From positions 400,910-464,909 of the forward strand of contig NZ_GG770553.1 of the NCBI RefSeq assembly GCF_000164135.1: 64,000 nt of DNA, given 5' to 3'. Both the position numbers and the translations under genes were made by a program. Below are positions 41,368 to 49,701 of this stretch, in pieces; position 1 is the stretch's first letter, and every line of letters begins with the position of its first letter. Under the pieces are notes generated by a model that saw only the letters and a list, made by a program, of their open reading frames with translations, made no database searches and had not been told where the DNA came from. The DNA comes from Mycobacterium parascrofulaceum ATCC BAA-614. GTDB taxonomy: Bacteria > Actinomycetota > Actinomycetes > Mycobacteriales > Mycobacteriaceae.

Positions 41368-42081
41368 TCATCTACCGTAAATCGTGCCCGTGAACCGTGA
41401 GAGACGTGTCCGGTAAGTGTGGCGCAGTCGACCCGTGCCCGGGACCGACGCCCAGACCGTCACCGCCAGCAGCCCGTCCAGCGCGAGCGCCAATGCGGCC
41501 ACCAGCAGGGCCCCGACCAGGGCGAGGTAAAACTCGCGCTCCTTGATTCCGTCGATGAGATATCTGCCCAGCCCACCGAGGCTGGCGTAGGCGGCGACGG
41601 TCGCGGTGGCGACCACTTGCAGCGTCGCGCTGCGCAAACCGCCGAGGATCAACGGCATCGCGTTGCGCGCCTCCACCCACAGCACCTGCGCCTCCGTCAT
41701 GCCCATCGCTCGCGCGGCGTCGACCACGGCCGGCTCGACGTTGGCGATTCCGGCATAGGTGCCGGCCAGCAGCGCCGGGACACCCAGCAGCATCAGCGCC
41801 ACCAGCGGCGGCCCCAGGCCCAGCCCGAACAACAGCGTCCCGAGCAGCAGCACGCCCAGCGTCGGCAGCGCGCGCAACCCGTTGACCGCGCCCACCACCA
41901 GCAGCGTCCCGCGTCCGGTGTGGCCGATGATGAGTCCGGCGGGGACGGCGATCAGGGCCGAGGCGCCCACCGCGATTGCGGTGTACTCGAGATGCTCCAG
42001 GATGCGCGCGGCGATGCCCACCGGCCCGGTCCAGTTGTCGACGGTGAGCAGGTACGAAATGGCGCCCTGCACGAAATTCAT
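41368..42081 (-). CDS. proZ: Osmoprotectant ABC transporter permease ProZ
   Basis: 237 aa, about six transmembrane segments. The binding-protein-dependent permease signature is present around AARAMGMTEAQVLWVEARNA, the EAA loop, with the preceding TYAGIANVEPAV. It should import glycine betaine, carnitine or similar compatible solutes with ProW, ProV and ProX. ATG at 42081 overlaps proW by 4 bp (ATGA). As in Rv3756c it is the most distal transport gene. Confidence 0.92.
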   Translation of the reverse strand: MNFVQGAISYLLTVDNWTGPVGIAARILEHLEYTAIAVGASALIAVPAGLIIGHTGRGTLLVVGAVNGLRALPTLGVLLLGTLLFGLGLGPPLVALMLLGVPALLAGTYAGIANVEPAVVDAARAMGMTEAQVLWVEARNAMPLILGGLRSATLQVVATATVAAYASLGGLGRYLIDGIKEREFYLALVGALLVAALALALDGLLAVTVWASVPGTGRLRHTYRTRLSRFTGTIYGR

Positions 42082-42764
42082 CGCGCGCCACCCACGATCG
42101 GGGCCATCACCGACCGCCGGCGGGGCGTGCGCGCGGCGCGTTCCCAGGGCGTGACGAGGCGGCCGGCCGCCACGATCAACGCGTCGATCACGATCGCCAG
42201 CACGAAAAGCGCGACGATGCCGGCCAGAATCTGGTCGCTCTTGTTGGTCTGGTAGCCCTCGGTGAACCAGGTGCCCAGCCCACCGATCCCGATCACCGAG
42301 CCCACCGAGACCATCGCGATGTTAGTGACCACCACCACCCGAAGCCCGGCCACCAGAACCGGGATGGACAGCGGCAGTTCGACTTTCAGCATGCGGGCGA
42401 CCGGTGGATAACCGACGGCGGTGGCGGCGTCGCGCACCTGGGCCGGCACCGCGTCCAGCGCCTCGAGCACCGCCCGCACCAGCAGCGCCGCGGTGTAGGC
42501 GGTGAGCGCGACCATCACGTTGGCCTCGTCGAGGATGCGGGTCCCGATGATCATCGGCAGCACCACGAACAGCGCCAGCGACGGGATGGTGAACACGACG
42601 CTCGCAGTCGCGGTCGTCAGCCGGCGGGCGACCGGTGCGCGCCGAACCGCCGCGCCCAGTGGGACGGCGAGGGCCAACCCGACCAACACCGGCACCAACG
42701 AGAGCCGCAAATGGACGACGGTCAGCGCCCAGGCGTCGTCGAGGTGGGTGAGCAGGTAGTGCAT
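42078..42764 (-). CDS. proW: Osmoprotectant ABC transporter permease ProW
   Basis: 228 aa, six hydrophobic segments. The EAA-type loop is RDAATAVGYPPVARMLKVEL followed by PLSIPVLVAGLR. It pairs with ProZ to form the membrane channel. ATG at 42764 lies 3 bp after the proV stop. The order proX-proV-proW-proZ is that of Rv3759c-Rv3756c. Confidence 0.92.
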   Translation of the reverse strand: MHYLLTHLDDAWALTVVHLRLSLVPVLVGLALAVPLGAAVRRAPVARRLTTATASVVFTIPSLALFVVLPMIIGTRILDEANVMVALTAYTAALLVRAVLEALDAVPAQVRDAATAVGYPPVARMLKVELPLSIPVLVAGLRVVVVTNIAMVSVGSVIGIGGLGTWFTEGYQTNKSDQILAGIVALFVLAIVIDALIVAAGRLVTPWERAARTPRRRSVMAPIVGGAR

Positions 42765-42767
42765 CCG

Positions 42768-43859
42768 TCACTCCCCCCGCCGGGCGTCCACCGCGGCCAG
42801 CACGTCGCCGGCCAGCACCCCACCGATCACCTTGCCGCCGGCGTCGACGGCGACGCCCACGCCCGACGGCGACGACAGCGCCGCGTCGAGCGCCTGGCTG
42901 AGGTTGCCGCCGGGACGAAACAGCGAGCCGACGCCGCTCATGCTGTCCGCCAGCGGAACACCGGCGCGATGCCGTTCCCGGCCCTCGGCGTCGATCCAGC
43001 CCACCGGCGCGCCGGCGCCGTCCACCACCACCGCCCAGCCGTCGGCCGGCCCGGCCGCGGACAGGTCGTCCGCCGGGATGCGCTCGACGTCATGCAGCGG
43101 CAAGCCGGCCGCATCGATGAGTTGCAGCCACCGATACCCGCGGCCGAGGCCGATGAACCTCGCCACGAAGTCGTTGGCCGGCCGCGAGAGCAGCCGGGCG
43201 GGCTCGTCGTACTGCTGCAACGAGCCGGCCCGGAACACCGCGACCTGGTCCGCGAGCTTGAGCGCCTCGTCGATGTCGTGGGTGACGAAGACGATCGTCT
43301 TGTGCAATTCGCTTTGCAGACGCAGGATTTCGTTCTGCAGGTCGAGGCGGACCACCGGGTCGACGGCGGAGAACGGCTCGTCCATCAGCAGGATGGGCGG
43401 GTCGGCGGCCAGCGCGCGCGCCACGCCGACGCGTTGCTGTTCGCCACCGGACAACTGTGCGGGGTAGCGGGTGGCGAGCCTGGTGTCCAGCCCGACCCGC
43501 TCGAGCACCCCGTAGGCGGCGGCGCGGGCCGCCCGGCGGGACTGCCCCTTGAGCACCGGAACCGTTGCGACGTTGTCGATCACCCGCAGGTGCGGCATCA
43601 GGCCGGCATGCTGGATGACGTAGCCGATCCCGAGGCGCAGCCGCACCGGGTCGAGGGTGGACACGTCCACCCCGTCGACGGCGATCGCGCCGGAGGTCGG
43701 CTCGATCATGCGGTTGATCATCCGCAGCGCCGTGGTCTTGCCGCTCCCCGACGAACCCACGAAGACGGTCAACTTCCCGGTGGGGATCGACAGGCTCAGC
43801 CGGTCCACCGCGGTGGTCCCGTCGGTGAAGGCCTTGCTGACGTCGTCGAAGACGATCAT
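42768..43859 (-). CDS. proV: Osmoprotectant ABC transporter ATP-binding protein ProV
   Basis: 363 aa. Walker A is GSSGSGKTTALR, the signature is LSGGEQQRVGVARAL, Walker B is ILLMDEPFSAVDP, and the switch His follows in VTHDIDEALKLAD. The C-terminal 110 residues contain CBS-type repeats (ADGWAVVVDGAGAPVGWIDA; GVAVDAGGKVIGGVLAGDV) that in OpuA-like systems sense ionic strength. ATG at 43859 overlaps the proX stop by 4 bp. The likely regulation is by osmotic stress; no operator can be identified. Confidence 0.95.
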   Translation of the reverse strand: MIVFDDVSKAFTDGTTAVDRLSLSIPTGKLTVFVGSSGSGKTTALRMINRMIEPTSGAIAVDGVDVSTLDPVRLRLGIGYVIQHAGLMPHLRVIDNVATVPVLKGQSRRAARAAAYGVLERVGLDTRLATRYPAQLSGGEQQRVGVARALAADPPILLMDEPFSAVDPVVRLDLQNEILRLQSELHKTIVFVTHDIDEALKLADQVAVFRAGSLQQYDEPARLLSRPANDFVARFIGLGRGYRWLQLIDAAGLPLHDVERIPADDLSAAGPADGWAVVVDGAGAPVGWIDAEGRERHRAGVPLADSMSGVGSLFRPGGNLSQALDAALSSPSGVGVAVDAGGKVIGGVLAGDVLAAVDARRGE

Positions 43860-44803
43860 TGCCCCACCGGATGGTTCAACCCGTTGTCGCGCAGCCAGTT
43901 CCGCGCGGCCTGATCGGGGTCGATACCGGAGTTACCGGCCACCGCGGCGTTGAGCCCCGCGACCCCGGAGGTGGTCAGCCTCCCCGAGACGGCGTCCAGC
44001 ACCTCCTTGAGCCGGTCCGACTTCTTCTGCGAATTGACCAGCGGCACAATGTTGCCGGCCAGGAAGTTTTGCTCCGGGTCGTCGAGCACCACCAGATGGT
44101 TCTGCGGGATGGCGGGCGACGTGGTGAAAACGTTGGCGGCGTTGACCCGTCCCTCCAGCAGCGCGCGCACCGTCACGGCGCCGCCGCCGTCGTCGATGGC
44201 GACGAAATTGCCCGGCCGGATGTCAAGTCCGTACTTCTGCCGCAGCCCCGGCAGCCCGGACGGCCGGTTCGCGAACGCCGACGGCGCACCGAACCGCACG
44301 TCCGCCGAATGAGCGGCCAGGTCGGCGATTGTCCTCAGCTTCCAGGAATTCGCGGTCCCGCCCGTCACGGTCACGGTGTCGGTGTCACTGGCCGGCGAGG
44401 GTGTGAGGATCGCCAGGTCGCCCGGGAGCCTGCGGTCGAGCTCCAGCTCAACGGCGTCGAGCAGGGTCGCCGTCGACTCGGGCGCGAAATAGAGCAGCAG
44501 GTTGCCGATGTACTCGGGCACCAGGTCGATGGAATGGTCCTTCAACGCTGGAATGTACGTTTCCCGGCTGCCGATCCCCATTCGACGTCCCACCTCGAAG
44601 CCGTTGGTCTGCAACGCTTGTGCGTAAATCTCGGCGATGATCTGTGACTCCGGGAAGTCGCCGGAACCCACGACGATGTTCCTGGGGTTGCGGACCTCGG
44701 CGCCCAGCGGGTCGGCACTGCTGCACGCCGCCAGCGCACATATCGCCGTGAGCCACACCGCCGCTCGGATGACCGCGCGGCGCGCGCGCGACGGCATCCC
44801 CAT
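43856..44803 (-). CDS. proX: Osmoprotectant ABC transporter substrate-binding lipoprotein ProX
   Basis: 315 aa. The signal peptide carries a lipobox LAAC (Cys27), so the mature protein is anchored outside the membrane. The OpuAC-type binding domain shows IVVGSGDFPESQIIAEIYAQ, RRMGIGSRETYIPALKDHSI and VPEYIGNLLLYF. It is the first gene of the pro operon. ATG at 44803 is chosen (ATG 44797 is an alternative); the open frame to 45211 overlaps the divergent LapA-domain gene. The 100-bp divergent spacer should hold the operon promoter. Confidence 0.93.
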   Translation of the reverse strand: MGMPSRARRAVIRAAVWLTAICALAACSSADPLGAEVRNPRNIVVGSGDFPESQIIAEIYAQALQTNGFEVGRRMGIGSRETYIPALKDHSIDLVPEYIGNLLLYFAPESTATLLDAVELELDRRLPGDLAILTPSPASDTDTVTVTGGTANSWKLRTIADLAAHSADVRFGAPSAFANRPSGLPGLRQKYGLDIRPGNFVAIDDGGGAVTVRALLEGRVNAANVFTTSPAIPQNHLVVLDDPEQNFLAGNIVPLVNSQKKSDRLKEVLDAVSGRLTTSGVAGLNAAVAGNSGIDPDQAARNWLRDNGLNHPVGQ

Positions 44804-44903
44804 ACCGCCGACACTAACGCCAGAAGCACGCGGGCGCCGCGACCGAGCGGTCCGGTTGCGCGGTTTGGTTTCATTCTGTGCCGGATGGGACAAAGATGAC
44901 ACT

Positions 44904-45272
44904 ATGAGCAGCCACCCCCCTGCCTCGCCCGGCCAGCCGCCCAACAAGCCCGTCGCAACGCCCAAGCCCGCCGCGCCGCCCAAGCCGGGCCCGGCGCCCA
45001 AGGAACCGGCGATCGGGTTCACCCGCGCCGGGGCGCTGTGGTCGTCCCTGATCGCCGGCTTCCTGATCCTGATTCTGCTGCTGATCTTCATCACCCAGAA
45101 CACGGCAACGACGGCGTTTACGTTCCTGGGCTGGCACTGGAGCCTGCCGCTGGGGGTGGCGATCCTGCTGGCGGCGGTGGTCGGTGGCCTGATCACGGTG
45201 GCGGTCGGCACAGCGCGGATCCTGCAGCTGCGCCGCGCCGCGAAGAAGCACCACGCGGCCTCTTCGCGCTAG
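44904..45272 (+). CDS. LapA-domain (DUF1049-type) membrane protein with Pro-rich N-terminus
   Basis: 122 aa. The first 37 residues are Pro/Ala/Lys-rich (KPVATPKPAAPPKPGPAPKE). Two transmembrane helices follow (SLIAGFLILILLLIFI and SLPLGVAILLAAVVGGLITV), with TQNTATTAFTFLGWHWSLPL between, the LapA/DUF1049 signature. A basic tail closes (RRAAKKHHAASSR). Homologues in other bacteria help envelope assembly, but no role is known here. ATG at 44904 is used. It matches Rv3760 and is divergent from proX. Confidence 0.9.
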   Translation: MSSHPPASPGQPPNKPVATPKPAAPPKPGPAPKEPAIGFTRAGALWSSLIAGFLILILLLIFITQNTATTAFTFLGWHWSLPLGVAILLAAVVGGLITVAVGTARILQLRRAAKKHHAASSR

Positions 45273-45370
45273 CCGATCGAGTGTGCGCTGCGGTCGCCGG
45301 CCGTGCGCCCCGGTCGGGAAAACGCCCGCACGAGCGCCGTCAGCTCACCCCCGACTCCGTGGCCGCACAC

Positions 45371-46417
45371 TCAGCCGGGCAGCTTGGCCAGCTCCGCGAG
45401 CCCGCGGGAAATCAGCGGCGCCACGACCTCGGGCATGTGGTCGGAGTCCATCCCGCGGGCCTGGTCCGACATCCGCCTGCGGAAGTCGATGCCCGCGGCG
45501 ATGATGGCGAGCTTGAAGTAGGCCAGCGCCATGTAGAACTCCCAATGCGCCAGCGGCAAACCGGCGACCAGCGAATACCGGTCGGCCAGCTCGTCGGCCG
45601 TCGGCAGCAGCGGTGAGGTCCAGGCGGCCTGCGCGTTGACGATCAAGTCCAGCGCCGGATCGCGGTACACGCACATCAGGGCGGCGTCGGACAGCGGGTC
45701 GCCGAGGGTGGACAGCTCCCAGTCGACGACGGCGCGCACCTTCGTCGGGTCGTCGGCGTCCAGGATGGTGTTGTCGATCCGGTAGTCGCCGTGCACGATC
45801 GACGTGCGGCTCTGCTGGGGGATCGCCTCCTGCAGGCCGGAATGCAGGCGCTCGACGTCGGCGTCGCGCCGGTCGTCGGGCAGGCGCACCAAGGCCCACT
45901 GCGAACCCCATCGCCGCACCTGCCGCTCCAGGTAACCGCTGGGCTTGCCGAAATCCCCCAGCCCGACGGCCTGCGGGTCGACGGTGTGCAGGTCGACGAG
46001 GACGCGGATCAGCGAGTCGACGCAGCCCTCGATGACGGTGTGGCTGAAGGCTTCCAGCTGCGCGCGCCGGCGCACCACCTGGCCGGCGACGAACTCGACG
46101 ATCTGGAACGGCGCGCCCAGCACCGCGTCGTCCTCGCACAGCGCGATCGCGCGCGCCACCGGAACCGGGGTGTCCCGCAGCGCGGCGACCACCCGGTATT
46201 CGCGGGCCATGTCGTGCGCCGACGGCGTCAGCCCGTGCAGCGGCGGCCGCCGCACCAGCCAGCTGGTCGCGTCGTCGTAGACCCGGAACGTGAGATTCGA
46301 CCGGCCGCCGGAGATGAAGTCCGCGCGCAACTCGCCGTCGCGTCCGATGCCGAGCGAACGCAGGTATCGATCCAGCGAGGCCAGGTCGAGCCCCTCGAGT
46401 TGGTCAGCTGAAGTCAC
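45371..46417 (-). CDS. APH-fold phosphotransferase family protein (FadE36/ACAD10-11-N-like)
   Basis: 348 aa. The aminoglycoside-phosphotransferase fold is shown by SGGRSNLTFRVYDDATSWLV, the catalytic loop VHGDYRIDNTI with Asp and Asn, and the metal-binding VVDWELSTLGDPLSDAALM. It resembles the N-terminal kinase half of ACAD10/11, which phosphorylates 4-hydroxyacyl-CoA. At this position M. tuberculosis has Rv3761c, which I recall being called FadE36 although its fold is kinase-like. GTG at 46417 lies 9 bp after the phosphatase stop, giving a phosphatase-kinase operon. Two paralogues occur at 47840 and 59207. Confidence 0.88.
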   Translation of the reverse strand: MTSADQLEGLDLASLDRYLRSLGIGRDGELRADFISGGRSNLTFRVYDDATSWLVRRPPLHGLTPSAHDMAREYRVVAALRDTPVPVARAIALCEDDAVLGAPFQIVEFVAGQVVRRRAQLEAFSHTVIEGCVDSLIRVLVDLHTVDPQAVGLGDFGKPSGYLERQVRRWGSQWALVRLPDDRRDADVERLHSGLQEAIPQQSRTSIVHGDYRIDNTILDADDPTKVRAVVDWELSTLGDPLSDAALMCVYRDPALDLIVNAQAAWTSPLLPTADELADRYSLVAGLPLAHWEFYMALAYFKLAIIAAGIDFRRRMSDQARGMDSDHMPEVVAPLISRGLAELAKLPG

Positions 46418-46426
46418 CGGACTTGT

Positions 46427-47035
46427 TTACCACCTCTGATTTCGCGGCAGCAGGTCCCACACGTGCTCGACGCCGTTGACCCCCGCCACCGTCGCCTGTC
46501 CGGAGCGGGAGAACAGCAGCCGGGTGATCGACGCGTAGTCGACCGGGAACGACAACAGCCGGGACGTCCCCAGAATCTGGTGCAGCAGAACGTTGATCAC
46601 CCCGCCGTGGCTGAACACCGCGACCGTGTCCTCGGGATCGACGGAGGCGACGAGGTCGTCGACCGCCGCGCGCACCCGGGCGAGGAACGCGTCCTCGTCG
46701 ACCGCGCTCGGCAGATGCCCCCGGGCCAGCCGCGCCCACTCCTCGGGCATCTCCTCGCGGATCTGCTCGACGGGGATGTACAGCGGAAGGTCGCGGTCGT
46801 ATTCCGCGAACCGGTCGTCGATCTCGACGGTGAGCTCCCGGGCCGCCGCCACCGGTTCGGCGGTCTGGACGGCGCGACGCTGCGGGCTGCTCACCACCCG
46901 GGAGATGGGAAACCGGTCCAGGGCCTTGGGCAGTCGCTCGATCTGCGCCAATCCCTCGTCCGACAGGTCCGGGTCGGAGCCCTCGCCGTGTTCGCTGCGC
47001 AGCGGCAGCGCATGCCGGACCAGAAGCAGTTGCAT
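46427..47035 (-). CDS. Histidine phosphatase superfamily (phosphoglycerate-mutase-like) protein
   Basis: 202 aa. The RHG-type motif is LLLVRHALPLRSEHGEG, with His8 expected to be phosphorylated; the usual Gly of RHG is Ala. The second His is in VAVFSHGGVINVLL. LSDEGLAQIERLPKALD and VVSSPQRRAVQTAEPV complete the core. The substrate is unknown. ATG at 47035 is the canonical start. It is transcribed with the downstream APH-like gene (9-bp gap) and divergent from the methyltransferase. Confidence 0.9.
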   Translation of the reverse strand: MQLLLVRHALPLRSEHGEGSDPDLSDEGLAQIERLPKALDRFPISRVVSSPQRRAVQTAEPVAAARELTVEIDDRFAEYDRDLPLYIPVEQIREEMPEEWARLARGHLPSAVDEDAFLARVRAAVDDLVASVDPEDTVAVFSHGGVINVLLHQILGTSRLLSFPVDYASITRLLFSRSGQATVAGVNGVEHVWDLLPRNQRW

Positions 47036-47112
47036 GTTCGTTCCCGTCGTCGGATGGTGGGCAGCGCCCAGTTTCTCATCGCGCCCCGCGAAGCCGATCT
47101 CGAGGAGGAAAG

Positions 47113-47779
47113 ATGACCCACCCCCAAATGGATTGGGACGCCGCGTACCGGCAGGAAACGCCGCCGCCGTGGAGCATCGGCCGGCCGCAGCCGGAGCTGG
47201 CCGCGCTGATCGACGAAGGCAAGATCCACGGCGATGTGCTGGACGCCGGCTGCGGCCATGCCGCGCTGTCGCTGGCCCTCGCCGCACGGGGCTACACGGT
47301 GGTCGGCCTGGACAGCAGCGCGACCGCGATCGAGGCCGCGTCCCTGGCGGCCGCCGAACAAGGGCTGACGACAGCGACCTTCGCCCAGGCCGACGCCACC
47401 GACTTCCGCGGCTATGACGGCCGCTTCGCCACGATCCTGGACAGCGGACTGCTCCACGCGTTGCCGCCGGAGCGGCGCCAGGACTATCTGCGGTCGATCT
47501 CGCGGGCGGCCGCCCCCGGGGCGGCGCTCCACGTCCTGGCCTTCGCCGCCGGGGCGCTGGGGGACGCCGAGCACGGGGGTCCGCGCGGCTTTACCGAGGC
47601 CGAATTGCGCGACGCCGTCTCGACGCTCTGGCGGGTCGACGAACTGCGCCCCGCCAAGGTCTACGGGAACGCGCCGGTGTCTTCCGACGGCCCGCTGGCG
47701 CGCCTGGAACGCGACGCCGAAGGCCACTTCATGGTTCATGGCGCCCGGCTTTCTGGTCACGGCCCACAAGCCCGGCTGA
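47113..47779 (+). pseudogene. SAM-dependent methyltransferase, C-terminus frameshifted by 7-bp duplication
   Basis: The first 205 codons encode a class I methyltransferase (MDWDAAYRQETPPPWSIGRP, motif I VLDAGCGHAALSLALAARGY). TTCATGG is then present twice in tandem (47728-47734, 47735-47741). Deleting one copy restores the natural ending GHFMAPGFLVTAHKPG and a TGA at 47777-47779. With both copies the frame runs on to 48807 through the next gene out of phase, giving an Arg-rich tail. Only about 12 native residues are lost, so the catalytic domain could still fold. A sequencing or assembly error is possible. ATG at 47113 has GAGGA upstream. Confidence 0.8.
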
Positions 47780-47799
47780 GCGAGCCCTTCGCCCGCCGT

Positions 47800-47816
47800 G
47801 GAGAATGCTATTCTCC
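47800..47816. promoter_or_regulatory. Candidate operator GGAGAAT-GCT-ATTCTCC at operon head
   Basis: A perfect 7-3-7 inverted repeat overlaps a -10-like TATTCT (47809-47814), 24-40 bp before the likely start of the kinase gene. The operon it heads contains a TetR gene (51006-51617), the natural candidate to bind here and repress its own transcript. Confidence 0.65.
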
Positions 47817-47839
47817 GCATGGAGAGCGAGGTGTGCGCG

Positions 47840-48895
47840 ATGACAACGGTAGGTCAGGCCCAGCTGGACGCGGGTGTTCTCGCCCGCTGGCTGGACGCGA
47901 ACGGCGCGCCGGGAAGCGGTGCGGAACCGCGGCTGACGCAGCTGAAGGGCGGTTCGCAGAACACCCTGTATCTGCTCGACCGCGGCGGCCAGCGGATGGT
48001 GCTGCGCATGCCCGGCGCGCGCGCCGACGCGGCGCGCATCGACGGCTTGCTGCGCGAGATCCGGCTGGTGCGGGCGCTGTCGGGCACCGACGTGCCGCAC
48101 GCGGCATTGATCGCGGCCGACGACACCGGCACCGTGCTCGGCATGCCGTTCTACGTCATGGAGGCGATCGACGGGTGGAGCCCGATGGACGGCGGGTGGC
48201 AACCGCCGTTCGACACCGACCTGAGCGCGCGGCGCGGGCTGGCCTTCCAGCTCGTCGACGGCGCCGCCAGGCTGGGCAGGGTGGACTGGCGCGGGCAGGG
48301 GCTCGAGGGGTTCGGCCGTCCGGACGGATTCCACGAGCGGCAGGTCGACCGCTGGCTGACCTTCCTGGACGCCTACAGGGTGCGCGAGCTGCCCGGTCTC
48401 GACGAGGCGTCCGCCTGGCTGCGCAACAATCGGCCCACGCACTACCGACCGGGCATCATGCACGGCGACTACCAGTTCGCCAACGTGATGTTCGCGCACG
48501 GGGAGCCCGCGCGGCTGGCCGCGATCGTGGACTGGGAGATGACCACGGTCGGCGACCCGCTGCTGGACCTGGCCTGGTGCCTGCTGGGCTACGACGGCGA
48601 AGAGCCGCGCGCCGACGGGTTCTATCTGGACATGGCCGGGATGCCCACCCGCAGCGAGTTGCTGCGGCACTACGAGGCGGTCAGCGGCCTGTCCACCGAA
48701 GACATCGACTACTACCTGGTGCTGGCCAACTGGAAGCTCGGCATCGTGCTGGAAAAGACTTACGCTGCGGGGGTGCGCACCGGAAAGGTCGACCCCAAGA
48801 TCACTGACGCCTTCGGCCCCATGATCCTGCAGCTGATCGCCACGGCGGCCGAGCTCGCGCGGTCCTTACCCGCCGGTCCTGCCGGGGGCCGCTGA
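47840..48895 (+). CDS. APH-fold phosphotransferase family protein (ACAD10/11-N-like)
   Basis: 351 aa from the start used. The fold is seen in LKGGSQNTLYLLDRGGQRMV, the catalytic loop IMHGDYQFANVMF and the metal site IVDWEMTTVGDPLLDLAWCL. In ACAD10/11 this kinase phosphorylates 4-hydroxyacyl-CoA for further oxidation, and here an acyl-CoA dehydrogenase gene lies two genes downstream, which fits a split version of that pathway. ATG 47840 has GAGG 8 nt upstream; ATG 47819 is an alternative if the transcript is leaderless. It is first in a five-gene operon to 52588. Confidence 0.88.
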   Translation: MTTVGQAQLDAGVLARWLDANGAPGSGAEPRLTQLKGGSQNTLYLLDRGGQRMVLRMPGARADAARIDGLLREIRLVRALSGTDVPHAALIAADDTGTVLGMPFYVMEAIDGWSPMDGGWQPPFDTDLSARRGLAFQLVDGAARLGRVDWRGQGLEGFGRPDGFHERQVDRWLTFLDAYRVRELPGLDEASAWLRNNRPTHYRPGIMHGDYQFANVMFAHGEPARLAAIVDWEMTTVGDPLLDLAWCLLGYDGEEPRADGFYLDMAGMPTRSELLRHYEAVSGLSTEDIDYYLVLANWKLGIVLEKTYAAGVRTGKVDPKITDAFGPMILQLIATAAELARSLPAGPAGGR

Positions 48896-48896
48896 A

Positions 48897-49661
48897 ATGG
48901 GTTATGCGGACCGGCTTTTCGATCTCACCGACCGGGTCGTGCTGGTCACCGGCGGGAGCCGCGGGCTGGGGCGCGAGATGGCGTTCGCCGCGGCGCGTTG
49001 CGGCGCCGACGTGGTGATCGCCAGCCGCAACATGGACAACTGCGTGGCCACCGCCAAGGAGATCGAGGCCGAAACCGGGCGCGCCGCCATGCCGTATCAG
49101 GTGCACGTCGGGCGCTGGGATCAACTCGACGGACTGGTCGAGGCGACCTACGACCGGTTCGGCAGGGTGGACACGCTGATCAACAACGCCGGCATGTCAC
49201 CGCTGTACGACAAGCTGACCGACGTCACCGAGAAACTGTTCGACGCGGTGCTCAACCTCAACCTCAAGGGCCCGTTCCGGTTGTCGGCTCTGGTGGGCGA
49301 GCGGATGGCGGCGGCCGGTCGCGGGTCCATCATCAACGTCAGCACCGCCGGGTCGCTGCGCCCCACCCCCGACATCATCCCGTACGCCGCCGCCAAGGCC
49401 GGGCTCAATGCGATGACCGAGGCGCTGGCGAAGGCGTTCGGCCCGTCGGTACGGGTGAACACCCTGATGGCCGGCCCGTTCCTGACCGACGTGAGCAAGG
49501 CCTGGAACCTCGAGGCGGCCCACGGCAAGCCATTCGGACACCTGGCGCTGCAGCGCGCCGGCGACCCGGCCGAAATCGCGGGCGCCGCATTGTTTTTGGC
49601 GTCCGACGCCGCCAGCTTCACCACCGGCTCGATCCTGCGCGCCGACGGTGGAATTCCCTGA
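48897..49661 (+). CDS. Short-chain dehydrogenase/reductase
   Basis: 254 aa. Cofactor loop VTGGSRGLGREMA, Arg in ASRNMDN (NADP preference), NNAGMSP, catalytic Ser in INVSTAG, and YAAAK. The ILRADGG end is standard. It could oxidise or reduce a hydroxyacyl intermediate. ATG at 48897 lies 1 bp after the kinase stop. It is second gene of the kinase-SDR-acyl-CoA dehydrogenase-TetR-quinone oxidoreductase operon. Confidence 0.92.
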   Translation: MGYADRLFDLTDRVVLVTGGSRGLGREMAFAAARCGADVVIASRNMDNCVATAKEIEAETGRAAMPYQVHVGRWDQLDGLVEATYDRFGRVDTLINNAGMSPLYDKLTDVTEKLFDAVLNLNLKGPFRLSALVGERMAAAGRGSIINVSTAGSLRPTPDIIPYAAAKAGLNAMTEALAKAFGPSVRVNTLMAGPFLTDVSKAWNLEAAHGKPFGHLALQRAGDPAEIAGAALFLASDAASFTTGSILRADGGIP

Positions 49662-49701
49662 CGCGGTGGGTCGCCGCCAATGAACACCTAGGAGCAATCG
49701 A

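Noticed and set aside
44804..45211. N-terminal extension of ProX to 451 aa
   Set aside because: It would overlap the divergent LapA-domain gene and put the lipoprotein signal in the middle of the protein.
47113..48807. A 564-aa fused methyltransferase protein
   Set aside because: The extra tail is the next gene read out of phase after a 7-bp duplication; it has no independent domain.
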